DNA of 33,994 nt from Nitrospirae bacterium MYbinv3 (GCA_002753395.1 PEAB01000037.1:1-33994); one strand, 5' to 3'; counted from the stretch's first letter, positions 7,482 to 16,864 are shown. Numbers and translations are program-made. Notes: a model not told the origin generated them from the sequence alone.

Positions 7482-9848
7482 CTAAATAAGTCTCCTTAAT
7501 ACATCTATCAACACCTTGTGATCAAAGGTTGGTTTGGTAATGTAGGCGTTTGCTCCGGCCTTCATACCTCGTTTTTTGTCCTCTTCGCTGGATAACGCCG
7601 TAATGAGCACGATGGGAAGCTCCTTATACTTCTTGTTCATACGAATGTTCTCGGCAAGGGTCAGGCCGTCCATGTTTGGCATCTGTACGTCTGAGACAAC
7701 TGCGTCAAAGTCCCGGGTAGTCAGCTTATTAAGGGCATCCAGACCGTCTATGGCCGTTGATACCTCATAAGCGGCGCCTTCTAGGATGCGCTTTATAAGT
7801 GTGCGGGTCGTAATGGTATCTTCAACAAGCAGTATGCTTTGGTTTCTGGGCTGCTGCTGTATGAATTTCTCTGTTATGAGGGCAGATTTCCGCTTAAGCG
7901 CACTTTTGATAAGGTCAAGCGGGTTTAAGATGGCACACACCTCGCCTGTCTCTAAGATAGCAGCGCCAGAGATGTTTTTTACCCGCTGCAAGATAGTGCT
8001 GTAGCGCTTTAAGACTACCTCCTGTTCGTCAATTATGGAGTCCACTATAACGCCGGCCTTCTGCTCCTCTGTGGCGATGATTAAACAGGTAAACGGGTTG
8101 TCCGGCAACCCATGCCCGAATGCCCCCTGCTTCTGGCCTATTGTCCTGTCATCCTTTGCCTTCGAGGTCTTTAGTTCCAAAAGCTCTGAAAGAAGCGCTA
8201 AAGACACGGGTTGATCATCGTACCTCATGGTATCGCGTCCCTCCCTTTTAAATATGTCCTTTTGTGCAAGCATAAAGGATTTTGCAATAAACTCAACAGG
8301 GATGGCAAATCTCTTATCCAGCACCGAGACCACCAAGACTCGTGTCGTTGTCATGGTTACAGGCATCTTTAAGCGAAACAGACACCCCTTACACTGTACA
8401 GACTCTACCCTTACACTGCCCTTGAGACCCTCCATCTTATTGGTAACGACGTCAAGGCCAATCCCCCTGCCTGATACGTCAGTTATAATACTGCTTGTTG
8501 ACAGTCCCGGAGTAAATATAAGTGCATGTACCTGGGCGTCGGTCATTCCCTGCAGCTGATCCTCGGTGCAGAGCCCTTCCTTGATGGCTTTCTTCTTGAT
8601 CGCCTCAGTATCCAGGCCGCGCCCATCATCCTCAACCTCTACAACTATCTGATTTGCATATTTGTAAGCCCTTAACACAATCGATGCCATCTCTGCCTTA
8701 CCGCTGTTTAGGCGCTCCTGCGGGGAGTCAATGCCGTGGTCAATGGCGTTGCGTATCAGGTGCATGATCGGGTCTTTGAGTTCTTCTATTATCTGCCTGT
8801 CAACGGTGGTCTCACCCCCTTCAATGACCAGGCGAACACTCTTAGACAACGTCTTAGCGATATCTTTTACCATCTTTGGAAACAGTCTAAACAGCGTCTT
8901 TATAGGCAGTATGCTTACGTTTCTTATTTCGTATTGCAGCTTCTTTGCAACAGACTCTAACCTTGTATTATCGCTAAACGAGCCCGTCTTAAGATCGTTG
9001 AGAGAATTCTTCAGTCTCTCAAACCGGGATTGTTCGAGATTAAAGAAATCTGTAAGCGCTTTTGATAACGCATCCTGTCCCTGTATCAACTCTTTTAAGA
9101 GCATCTGCCTTGAAAATACGTCGCTATACCAATCCTCGCAGTATGCAATTATGCTGTTGATCTCCTTGAATCTGTGCATGATGCTGGTCTTTGTTACAGC
9201 AAGTTCACCTGCGTGGATCATCAGGCTGTCCATTTTTCTGGGATCCACGCGAATTGTCTCCAGGCGGCTCTTACTGATATCCACTGGCTGGCTTATGCCA
9301 GGGTCATACTTATACGGCGTCGATATTGGAGGTTGTTCTTCTGCGGTCGTCTGTTGTTTTATCACATTGGGCTGCCTTACAGTATCCGGGGGTATAAGAG
9401 GGCTTTCTTCAGCGGATTTTGCTCCTACGGGTTTTCCTTCAATGGCAGACTTAGGAGGCGGCGCCTCTTGTTCGAGCTTTAGATACTCAAGGACGCTTTT
9501 GACCTCCAATGTCCCCGCCACAGCCTCCTCACAGGTGGCCTCCCTTACAAATTTGCGTATTGCATCAACCACGGGGTATATCCTGTCTGTTATCGTTGTA
9601 CTAAAGGTTATATCGCCCCGGTGTGCCTTTCCAAACAGATCCTCTAAGGCGTGGGCTGCCTCCATCACCTTAAAGACGCCCAACATCCTGGCAGCCCCCT
9701 TGAGGCTGTGTGCCTCCCTGAACATCTCTTGCAGGGTCTCTCTATCATCTGGCTGTTGTTCCAGCCTCATGAGGCCGTTTTCAAGCAGGCTAAGGTGTTC
9801 ATCGCTCTCGAGCTTGAAAAGCTCGCACATTTCCTTATCTTCAATCAT
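7482..9848 (-). CDS. CheA-type hybrid histidine kinase with C-terminal receiver (CheA-REC)
   Basis: 788 residues. The HPt domain has H47 in AHSLKGAARMLG. A Pro/Glu-rich linker (about 128-195) takes the place of a P2 domain. An extended dimerisation region (about 198-325) precedes the ATPase core with HLIRNAIDHGIDS, DDGRGL and SGRGIGLDVV. A CheW-like domain and a receiver follow; the receiver phosphoacceptor is D720 in VVSDVQMPNMDG. Lack of P2 and a fused receiver are typical of WspE/FrzE/PixL-like kinases of alternative chemosensory systems rather than of classical flagellar CheA. The gene starts 13 bases after the upstream receptor stop and is followed 14 bases later by cheB, so all three should be one transcript. 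The Shine-Dalgarno is weak, consistent with coupling. Confidence 0.95.
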   Translation of the reverse strand: MIEDKEMCELFKLESDEHLSLLENGLMRLEQQPDDRETLQEMFREAHSLKGAARMLGVFKVMEAAHALEDLFGKAHRGDITFSTTITDRIYPVVDAIRKFVREATCEEAVAGTLEVKSVLEYLKLEQEAPPPKSAIEGKPVGAKSAEESPLIPPDTVRQPNVIKQQTTAEEQPPISTPYKYDPGISQPVDISKSRLETIRVDPRKMDSLMIHAGELAVTKTSIMHRFKEINSIIAYCEDWYSDVFSRQMLLKELIQGQDALSKALTDFFNLEQSRFERLKNSLNDLKTGSFSDNTRLESVAKKLQYEIRNVSILPIKTLFRLFPKMVKDIAKTLSKSVRLVIEGGETTVDRQIIEELKDPIMHLIRNAIDHGIDSPQERLNSGKAEMASIVLRAYKYANQIVVEVEDDGRGLDTEAIKKKAIKEGLCTEDQLQGMTDAQVHALIFTPGLSTSSIITDVSGRGIGLDVVTNKMEGLKGSVRVESVQCKGCLFRLKMPVTMTTTRVLVVSVLDKRFAIPVEFIAKSFMLAQKDIFKREGRDTMRYDDQPVSLALLSELLELKTSKAKDDRTIGQKQGAFGHGLPDNPFTCLIIATEEQKAGVIVDSIIDEQEVVLKRYSTILQRVKNISGAAILETGEVCAILNPLDLIKSALKRKSALITEKFIQQQPRNQSILLVEDTITTRTLIKRILEGAAYEVSTAIDGLDALNKLTTRDFDAVVSDVQMPNMDGLTLAENIRMNKKYKELPIVLITALSSEEDKKRGMKAGANAYITKPTFDHKVLIDVLRRLI

Positions 9849-9861
9849 AGTTTGTAAGCGT

Positions 9862-12018
9862 CTATATCATATCTTTAAGGCTCTGAGAGACCTCGTTTAG
9901 TTTCTGGATAGCCACCTTTGTCTGACTTATGCCTGAGGCCGTTTCCTTGGCGCCGATGTTGATGGAATTCATGGCCTCAACAACCTGCTTGATGGCCAAT
10001 GACTGCTGTTTTAGATTTAAGAATATCTGTTTGGAGCTTTCAAAGGAGCTTTTTACGGCAAACGAGACGCCATTAAAGGAGTCTGCCGTTCTTTGAGCAT
10101 AGGCCATCTCCTCTTCAACGGTCTTAGTGCCGTCCTCGGTAACCATCACCGTCATGTCGGTGGCCTTTCTGATGTCGTTTACAAGTGCGTTTATCTGGTC
10201 TACCGCCTTTTTGCTCTCATCGGCGAGTTTGCGTATCTCCATCGCGACGACGGAGAAACCTGTGCCGTGTTCCCCGGCCTTTACTGCCTCTACGGCGGCA
10301 TTCATGGCCAGCATCTTGGTTTCGCTTGCAAAATCGGTAACGAGGCCGGTGATCTTTCCAATCTGTCCCGTCTGTTCACTGAGATGCAAGATGTGTTCGG
10401 CCACCGCCCTTACCTTGTCCTTAAGGCTGATCATGCCATTGAGCATCTGGATAACAGTGGTGTTACCGCTATCAGCTATGACCATTGCCTTCTCGGCCCC
10501 CAGGGATGAGGACTCGGCCTGTTCGGCTGACTGGCGAGCCGAGGAGGTCAACTCATCCATCGTTGTGGAGGTCTCGTTGACGGAGACCGCCTGCTGTTTG
10601 GCAACGCGTTCGTGCTGGTTGATGGTCGTGGCCAGCTCAGCGGAGGTGGTGGTAATGTCGTTGACTATCAAGCTTACAGATCTGCCAATGTTTCTAGCAA
10701 AATACCATCCAACCGCTATTATTATTATCACAAGCAGTATCCCAATACTCCATATCACAACATTGAGGTTTTTAAGGGTAGCAAAGGCCTCCGCCTCATT
10801 GATAGAGGCTGCTATCATATATTGAAGGCCCTCTATCTTAAGTGGTGTATAGGTGATCAACACCTGCTCGTGCATATAGTTAACACCACTTTCTATGCTA
10901 TTGACCAGAGCACCTATAGAGTCTTTTCTTATAAGCCCTTTAAGGCTAATTGTGTCTATAGTGGTATTGTGCTTTTTTACTTTATCGATACTCTCCTGGG
11001 ATACCCCTGCAAGTTTTATCTTTCTAATAAACTCGTCAACGTCTTCTATAAACGTTCGAGAGTCGCTGTGCATATTAAGGTCAGAATCTAACATGTAGCA
11101 CTCACCGGTCTTACCCATACCGATCTTTTCCCATCCCTTGTCGCTAGTCATGATCTTGTTTATCTTTTTCAATGGTATTTGCAGTATAAGTACGCCGAGC
11201 TTTTGAGCTCCGTCGTATATGGCAGCGGCAACAAAGGCCGAAGGGACATTGTATGAAGGGACATAGGGATCAAAGTCGGTAAACGCAACAAAGTCCTTAT
11301 CATTTGATGCAATGGCGGTTTCAAATGCCTTGGCAACGTGGGTATTGCTGTAGGGGCCGTTTAACAGGCTCGTTGCAAAGTCTACCTCCTTTGAAGAGGT
11401 ATAGACTATGTATCCGTTTTTGGGTTCTACGAAAAAGACGTCATAATATCCAAACTTTTCCATAAAGCTCAAGATGGTTGGGTGGTATTTTTTGTGAACC
11501 CTGCTGTAAGTCGATGGATCTGGTGAGGAGATATACTTGTGCTTGCTGCCAATCTGATATGGACTTGCCGAGATGTAGAGATGTTGAAGGATTCTGGTTG
11601 TCTTGTTTTTAGGCCACCATAGCTCAACGGAATTCTCAGAGACCCCGTCGGTGTGTTCTTTTTGGTAGACGTATCTGGACCTTAACATCTCCTCATTTGT
11701 TTCAGCATTGGTATCGTATATGGAACCAAATTCCCGTTCGACCTTAAAAAATGCGCTTGTAAATTCAGTCATTGCATCGATTATAGCCCTGTTTTCTCCC
11801 ATAGACGCTGCCTGATTTCTCATCAACCTGAAATATTCTTCTATCTGTTCCTTTTTCGTCTCTCTTATAAAGATGAGATGGTTTGTTACGGATTGTTTAA
11901 TGGTACGGCTTGCCTTGACATACGAGTAACTCCCTATTATCAGAAAAGGCAGTAGACCTAGCGATATAAACAGTACAATCAGCTTGGTCCTTAACCTGAG
12001 TCTAGTAAAAAGTGTCAT
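9862..12018 (-). CDS. Methyl-accepting chemotaxis protein, large extracytoplasmic sensor, no HAMP, variant tip
   Basis: 718 residues. TM1 is at about 12-33, followed by a periplasmic region of nearly 385 residues that looks like a double Cache sensor, with TM2 at about 420-442. After TM2 only about 20 residues precede the methyl-accepting helices (ELATTINQHERV...), so no standard ~50-residue HAMP is present. The hairpin tip reads SETKMLAMNAAVEAVKAGE instead of the usual [18 protein letters not shown], at about residues 560-580. AAGGAG lies 8 bases before the ATG. The gene heads an operon with the CheA-receiver hybrid and CheB, its likely partners. Naming the sensor a dCache domain is an inference from length and context. 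Confidence 0.93.
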   Translation of the reverse strand: MTLFTRLRLRTKLIVLFISLGLLPFLIIGSYSYVKASRTIKQSVTNHLIFIRETKKEQIEEYFRLMRNQAASMGENRAIIDAMTEFTSAFFKVEREFGSIYDTNAETNEEMLRSRYVYQKEHTDGVSENSVELWWPKNKTTRILQHLYISASPYQIGSKHKYISSPDPSTYSRVHKKYHPTILSFMEKFGYYDVFFVEPKNGYIVYTSSKEVDFATSLLNGPYSNTHVAKAFETAIASNDKDFVAFTDFDPYVPSYNVPSAFVAAAIYDGAQKLGVLILQIPLKKINKIMTSDKGWEKIGMGKTGECYMLDSDLNMHSDSRTFIEDVDEFIRKIKLAGVSQESIDKVKKHNTTIDTISLKGLIRKDSIGALVNSIESGVNYMHEQVLITYTPLKIEGLQYMIAASINEAEAFATLKNLNVVIWSIGILLVIIIIAVGWYFARNIGRSVSLIVNDITTTSAELATTINQHERVAKQQAVSVNETSTTMDELTSSARQSAEQAESSSLGAEKAMVIADSGNTTVIQMLNGMISLKDKVRAVAEHILHLSEQTGQIGKITGLVTDFASETKMLAMNAAVEAVKAGEHGTGFSVVAMEIRKLADESKKAVDQINALVNDIRKATDMTVMVTEDGTKTVEEEMAYAQRTADSFNGVSFAVKSSFESSKQIFLNLKQQSLAIKQVVEAMNSINIGAKETASGISQTKVAIQKLNEVSQSLKDMI

Positions 12019-12085
12019 TAGCTTTCTCCTTTTATTATCATTCTTTCATATTTATATTTTTATTTAAATTTATTCGTAATAGTTC

Positions 12086-12113
12086 AGTATACTATCGAAA
12101 CATTGTGTATAAA
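12086..12113 (-). promoter_or_regulatory. Candidate promoter for the receptor-cheA-cheB operon
   Basis: On the minus strand TTTATA (12113-12108) and TATACT (12091-12086) are 16 bases apart, matching 4 and 5 consensus bases. They lie about 70 bases upstream of the receptor ATG and just downstream of GC-rich repeat copy B. The match is ordinary, so this is only a candidate. Confidence 0.35.
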
Positions 12114-12124
12114 CATGCGATATA

Positions 12125-12183
12125 ATGGGGTCAAGGGGACTGGTCCCCTTGTGGGTGGGTCTGAGGGAGGGCAAAGCCCTCCC
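12125..12183. repeat. GC-rich double-hairpin intergenic repeat, copy B
   Basis: This copy is nearly identical to 1053-1110 across its whole length, including both palindromes. It lies between the double-CheW gene and the HAMP-less receptor gene. Transcripts reading through would form two strong stems, which could reduce flow from the CheW gene into the receptor operon; no T-tract marks it as a standard terminator. Confidence 0.85.
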
Positions 12184-12243
12184 TTTTTAATACATACGGG
12201 TGAACTATTACACCTTTTTCTAATATTACCTTTATGTTCACTC

Positions 12244-13308
12244 CTAAACCTCCTCATTGACTACTAACTCGCCCTCTGTCAGTAGTTTTTGCATGTCGAC
12301 GATGGGAAGCATCTTCTCCTCATAAGTGACCGTGCCCTTGAAATATCGTTCGTTAGTGGTGTTATCAGAGGCAGGGGTTAGAACGTCCCTTCTCTGTGGG
12401 TATATAACATCTAAGACCTCATCTATCACGATGCCGGCCACCACATTGCCGGGCTGCTGACCAGACTTCTGCCCCCCCGCATAAACCCGTATGACGACCA
12501 CCTTGGCGTTAGCATATGAAGAGACGTTGGACATATTCAGGACACCTCTAATATCTACGAGCGTTAATATATCTCCGTGCAGATTCATGCCTCCAACTAT
12601 ATGCCCAGGGCAGCACGGGATTGACCTGGCTTCTCTAACCTTGGAAAACTCGACAATCAGGTCTATCTCTATACCAAAGAGCTCATCGTTTATGCCTACA
12701 ACGGCCAGAGACAAAGAATCCTTAATGTAGTCTTGCTTCTTTATAGCAAGAAGGTTCATGGCCCTCTTACGGTACAGCTCCCTGTGATGTTCAGGCGCGT
12801 CGGCAATGTGGTAGCCATCCTCGCTGTCCATCTGTCCTGCCGCCCCGATAATGTCTGCTCCGGCGGCTATGTCTACCCCCTTAAACTCAATCAATTTCTT
12901 ATAGTCAAGGAGAATTATAACCTCCTGTTTTCTTTTAACAAAGGCGGTAACAAAATCAGAAAAATAGACGTCTGTGCTGTTTAGGTTGTCAATATCGACG
13001 ATATCTTCCTCTGATATAACGTCTATCTGTTGCACGTCGGATACAACCAGACCGTAGGCAGTATCCTCCGCCTCTACAATTATAACCTTGTTCGTTATAT
13101 TGTAGCGCATAGGAGGTTGCCCAGTCCTTATGTTTAGATCCATCACGGGTACAATCCTGCCGCGGTAATTCAGTACCCCTATAATATACTTAGGCACCTT
13201 TGGCACCGGTCTGAGCTCGGCAAGCCAGACGATCTCTCGCACCACGTGCGTACGCAGCGCAAACGCCAGTCTCTCTACGTTAAATGTAATATATGAAGTC
13301 TTATTCAT
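12244..13308 (-). CDS. Tandem double CheW-domain scaffold protein
   Basis: 354 residues made of two CheW-like domains. The first (about 1-150) starts SYITFNVERLAFALRTHVVREIV and contains GVLNYRGRIVPVMDL. The second (about 190-345) starts LSLAVVGINDELFGIEIDLIVEF and contains GGMNLHGDILTLVDI. The charged linker between them shows no other domain. CheW couples receptors to CheA; two in one chain could bridge two receptors or two kinases in an array. It lies upstream of the HAMP-less receptor operon in the same orientation, with repeat copy B in the 225-base gap. No Shine-Dalgarno is visible before the ATG. A single-CheW gene is not seen in the window, so this may be the coupling protein for the local CheA proteins. 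Confidence 0.92.
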   Translation of the reverse strand: MNKTSYITFNVERLAFALRTHVVREIVWLAELRPVPKVPKYIIGVLNYRGRIVPVMDLNIRTGQPPMRYNITNKVIIVEAEDTAYGLVVSDVQQIDVISEEDIVDIDNLNSTDVYFSDFVTAFVKRKQEVIILLDYKKLIEFKGVDIAAGADIIGAAGQMDSEDGYHIADAPEHHRELYRKRAMNLLAIKKQDYIKDSLSLAVVGINDELFGIEIDLIVEFSKVREARSIPCCPGHIVGGMNLHGDILTLVDIRGVLNMSNVSSYANAKVVVIRVYAGGQKSGQQPGNVVAGIVIDEVLDVIYPQRRDVLTPASDNTTNERYFKGTVTYEEKMLPIVDMQKLLTEGELVVNEEV

Positions 13309-13362
13309 CTATACTTTTGCATTTTTCTATAAACCAGCGTTCTATGCAGCTCTTGAAAATAG

Positions 13363-13456
13363 ATTCCCGCTTTCGCGGGAATGACAGCAAATAGCGTTTT
13401 TGGCTGTTCTATGTCATTCCTGCGTAAGCAGGAATCCAGAAAGTGCAAAACTATAG
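13363..13456. repeat. Dispersed ~80-bp repeat with two perfect hairpins
   Basis: Palindromes at 13363-13382 (ATTCCCGCTTTCGCGGGAAT) and 13416-13435 (ATTCCTGCGTAAGCAGGAAT) are about 33 bases apart. The segment from 13376 on matches 851-932 in inverse orientation. It lies between the lone receiver gene and the double-CheW gene. A short ORF through it (IPAKAGIYF...) is a known kind of false product of such repeats. Confidence 0.85.
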
Positions 13457-13489
13457 ATTCATAACGTATTAGCTTTACTCCCTTAGATA

Positions 13490-13921
13490 TTAGCATGGCA
13501 CACATTTATTTACACATACGCTATATGCCACATTAAAAAGTAATTCCCAAAACGCCTTCTCATCTACTGGTTTCATTAAGTATCCCTGTATAGAGAAATC
13601 TTTTGCCTTTGTAAGGTATTCCTCTTCATTCAACGCTGTCATAACAATTATAGGGATAACCTTGTCAACATCTCTTATGCGTTTAATAAGTTCTATCCCG
13701 TCTGTTATTGGCATAACTAAATCAGTTACCACTAAATCAGGTTTGTACTTTTTAAATGCATCCCATCCTGCTTCTCCATTATTTGCTGTATAGACCTCTT
13801 TAAATCTTCTCTTTAGCGCCTTCAAAGAAGATTCTATAATAATTGATTCATCATCTACAAACAGCATATACACTGTCTTCTTTATTCTCGCTAAATAATC
13901 GCTGCCGATTTCTTTTTCCAC
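13490..13921 (-). CDS. Single-domain response regulator
   Basis: A 143-residue receiver with a short N-terminal extension. The acidic residues lie in MLFVDDES, the phosphoacceptor is D67 in VVTDLVMPITDG, the switch Thr in IIVMTALN and the Lys in YLMKPVDE. No output domain follows; the C-terminal tail ends in a Cys-rich VNKCVPC. The GTG start at 13921 lies 4 bases after the stop of the MASE1 kinase, with GGAG 11 bases upstream, so start choice is uncertain; the next candidate is the ATG 18 codons in, which would cut the first strand. The close linkage makes it the likely phosphate acceptor of one or more kinases in this cluster. Its own target is not in the window. Confidence 0.88.
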   Translation of the reverse strand: MEKEIGSDYLARIKKTVYMLFVDDESIIIESSLKALKRRFKEVYTANNGEAGWDAFKKYKPDLVVTDLVMPITDGIELIKRIRDVDKVIPIIVMTALNEEEYLTKAKDFSIQGYLMKPVDEKAFWELLFNVAYSVCVNKCVPC

Positions 13922-13925
13922 CCCC

Positions 13926-16790
13926 TCAATTCTCCATTAACTCTATTGTAAAGACAGAGCCATGTTCGCAATTGCTGACATACAATCTGCCGTCCATATT
14001 ATTCTCGATAATTATTTTTGACATATATAAGCCTATACCAGTGCCTTTTTCTTTAGTTGTAAAATAAGGATTAAAAATCCTGTCCATTATTGATTCATCA
14101 ATTCCACCGCCGTTATCCACTATCTCAATCAAGACGCTTGTATTCTTTCTTGATACCGTTATATCGATTGCCCCTTTCATATTAATCTCCTGTTTTAGCT
14201 TTGAACGGTAGCTGACGATGGCATCTTTGGCGTTACTGATTATATTCATAACGACTTGCTGTAATTCGTTTGGATAACCACATACCTTAAATGTATCATA
14301 AGCGTCATTACATTTTAAAGTAACTTCTATGTTATTGCTTATTGTTTGCGGATGCATTAATTGAATGACTGATTCTATGCTGTCGTTCACACTAAAGAGT
14401 ATCTTCTCTCTTAAAGGCTTCAAGAAGTTTCGAAAGTCGTCTATTGTCTTTGACATATAGATCAACTGAGCTTTTATGTTTTGTATCGTTTTATCAAAGT
14501 ATTCTTTATCTAACTCATCATGTTGAAATGCATCGTTCAATCCTATTAGCACAAAACTAATAGCATTTAGAGGCTGTCTCCACTGGTGGGCTATTGCGCT
14601 GATCATCTCTCCAATTGTTGCCATTTTAGATTGATGGATCATCATCTGCTCCTGTTTTCTTCTCTTAGCTACTTCTTCTTCAACACGTTTCTCGAGGTTT
14701 TTGTTAAGATCACTGAGCTGTTCGCTTGCTTTTTTCATTTCTGTTATATCCCGTGCAGCAGCAAACACACCAATGGCCTCTCCAGACTCATTCTTAAATA
14801 CGGAGGCATTACATATGACAGGTATTGTATGTCCGCTTCTATGTCTGATGTAAAGCTCGTAATTTCGTACATCTCCTATTTCAAACACCATTTTATAACC
14901 GGCCATTGCCTTATCAGGTTCCGTAAAATAGCTTGAAAAGTTTGTTCCGATGATCTCGTCTCTTGAAAACCCTGTAATATGCTCCGTTGCCTTGTTTACA
15001 TCTCCTATTTTGCCTTCACCGGTAATTGTGACTAAAGGGTCTATACTCGCCTCCAACAATGTCCTGTTATATATGTTTGCTCGTTTTAGCATCTCCTGGG
15101 CAGCGATTAATTCCTCAGTTCTTTCTTTAACTATCTGGGTTATTCTCTCCGCCCTGCTTGACAACACTAATAAGAACATACCTAATAGTCCTGTAAATAA
15201 CATGCTGCCTGCCAACAATGCCCATGCCTGAAATGATCGGCTTTTTTTGCTATACTCAATGGTTGGGTAAAATATAATGCCCCACTTTCTTCCGGTTACA
15301 TTAACGACTGTTGAATACCGCATATTAATAGATTTCAAGTCTATCTCTTTTTGGGAAAGTTCGGGTATTCTTCTCTCTCCGCTTTTACCAAATTCATAGT
15401 TAAATAAAAACCTTTTTTTATTCTCATCCCTGTCATCATATAGAATAAAGTCTATATCCTCAATCATAAGTCCTTTAAGCGATTTATCTATCAGCTCTCC
15501 AATACTAAAGATGCCAAGAGCAACCCCCTTGATTTCCTGCCTGCGAAGCTCAATTGTCCCATGCAAAGGATTGCTAAAAACCGGCAGCAAGATCAAAAAA
15601 CCAAACTGGTCATATTTCCCCTGTATAAGAGATACACGGCCTGTGGTGATTGGCTCTCCGGTATCCCGCGCCTTAATAATGCTTTCATGTCGTATTTGTT
15701 CAGAGGCAAGGTCAAAACCAATGGCCGTTTCGTTATCTTTATACGGTTCAACAAAATAAACAGGATAATATTCATCCCGCCTTGAGGCCCTAACCATTTT
15801 GTTCTGATAATCTTTCTCCTTTATCTGAAAATATGGATACCCCTCACGTCTTACTGCCTCTTCAAAGTCTAAACGGTTTGTGTCAAGCACGCGTGGCGCC
15901 CACTCCAACGACTGAATCCCCTCATGGGCTGCCATGATATCTTTAACAAACAAGCGAAACTTCTTTCTGTCAATATCGCTGGAAGTATTGAATAAACGAT
16001 CGATTGATTTAAGATTTTCAAGATAGATATTAAAGTTATTTTCAAGGGAATTTACTACAGACCTTGCTATTCTTTCAAAATCATCTCTAATACGTCTGCC
16101 TTCTTGCCTTTTTACGTAAACAAAAATAGATATTACCAGTAAAAGCATAGCAATGAGAGGGTAGGCAACGGATGTTTTTTTCTTTCTCCAAATATGCCCT
16201 GGCTCTACCATCAAGATTAATACAAGAGGGGTCATAACAATCACACCTATCGAGTCGCCTATCCACCATGTCCACCATGTAAAAAGATAGTTTGACCATG
16301 TAATTATGCCAAACAACATCATGGCTGCAGGTCCAATGGTTGCGTTTGTCAGACAACTTACGGGGCCGGCCAATAAGAAAAACTTTAGTATATTCTGCTC
16401 CCTATTTAGTGGATTGTACTGACCAACAAATCGATTTATTAAAAAGACCCCTATTAGAGCCTGTAAAGACGCCCCGGCGCCTATCACTGCAGGCAGCGCT
16501 AATGATTTTATTATTGCATCCGTGCTGCTCGTATCTAAAGACGTAAATACGTTTACACAAAAAGAACCTATCAGTATACCAGGCCACACACGGTATGAAA
16601 ACAACAGGACGCTTGACAAGGCAATGCCAGAAGGAGGCCATACTGCCGTTGCATAACCCGGGGGAATGGCCAGCAGCAGAGACAGCTTACCTGCAAGAAA
16701 ATACGCAGCAGCAGTACCAGCTATCTTCAACAACCATCCATAAAACGGTACAGTCGTTGCCCCTGTTACCTGATCGTATCTATCATTCAT
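13926..16790 (-). CDS. MASE1-CHASE-PAS sensor histidine kinase
   Basis: 954 residues. The N-terminal ~226 residues form many membrane segments with WPPSGIALSSVLLF and WWIGDSIGVIVMTPLVL, typical of the MASE1 integral membrane sensor. A CHASE-like periplasmic domain (about 255-450) and another membrane segment (about 512-535) follow. A PAS domain (about 560-680), a coiled-coil linker and the kinase core complete it, with phospho-His H735 in IAHQWRQPLNA, the N box NELQQVVMNIISNAKDA and G boxes DNGGGI and GTGIGLYMSK. The ATG lacks a clear Shine-Dalgarno; TATAAT at 16805-16800 sits 9 bases before it. It lies 74 bases after the five-PAS kinase and 4 bases before the lone receiver, its most likely partner. 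The ligand is unknown. Confidence 0.94.
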   Translation of the reverse strand: MNDRYDQVTGATTVPFYGWLLKIAGTAAAYFLAGKLSLLLAIPPGYATAVWPPSGIALSSVLLFSYRVWPGILIGSFCVNVFTSLDTSSTDAIIKSLALPAVIGAGASLQALIGVFLINRFVGQYNPLNREQNILKFFLLAGPVSCLTNATIGPAAMMLFGIITWSNYLFTWWTWWIGDSIGVIVMTPLVLILMVEPGHIWRKKKTSVAYPLIAMLLLVISIFVYVKRQEGRRIRDDFERIARSVVNSLENNFNIYLENLKSIDRLFNTSSDIDRKKFRLFVKDIMAAHEGIQSLEWAPRVLDTNRLDFEEAVRREGYPYFQIKEKDYQNKMVRASRRDEYYPVYFVEPYKDNETAIGFDLASEQIRHESIIKARDTGEPITTGRVSLIQGKYDQFGFLILLPVFSNPLHGTIELRRQEIKGVALGIFSIGELIDKSLKGLMIEDIDFILYDDRDENKKRFLFNYEFGKSGERRIPELSQKEIDLKSINMRYSTVVNVTGRKWGIIFYPTIEYSKKSRSFQAWALLAGSMLFTGLLGMFLLVLSSRAERITQIVKERTEELIAAQEMLKRANIYNRTLLEASIDPLVTITGEGKIGDVNKATEHITGFSRDEIIGTNFSSYFTEPDKAMAGYKMVFEIGDVRNYELYIRHRSGHTIPVICNASVFKNESGEAIGVFAAARDITEMKKASEQLSDLNKNLEKRVEEEVAKRRKQEQMMIHQSKMATIGEMISAIAHQWRQPLNAISFVLIGLNDAFQHDELDKEYFDKTIQNIKAQLIYMSKTIDDFRNFLKPLREKILFSVNDSIESVIQLMHPQTISNNIEVTLKCNDAYDTFKVCGYPNELQQVVMNIISNAKDAIVSYRSKLKQEINMKGAIDITVSRKNTSVLIEIVDNGGGIDESIMDRIFNPYFTTKEKGTGIGLYMSKIIIENNMDGRLYVSNCEHGSVFTIELMEN

Positions 16791-16864
16791 CTAGAATATA
16801 TTATAAAGGCGTTTCGGATGATTAGATACAAAATACGCATCGCTATCAAAACGCCCAATATCCA

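Noticed and set aside
8731-9900. 389-residue plus-strand open frame opposite the CheA-receiver gene
   Set aside because: It is Ser/Leu/Cys-rich low-information sequence of the type produced antisense to a coding gene, has no Shine-Dalgarno, and the minus strand has unambiguous CheA motifs.
13305-13505. 66-residue minus-strand ORF with IPAKAGIYF
   Set aside because: It translates the dispersed hairpin repeat; such peptides are common false genes and it has no ribosome binding site.
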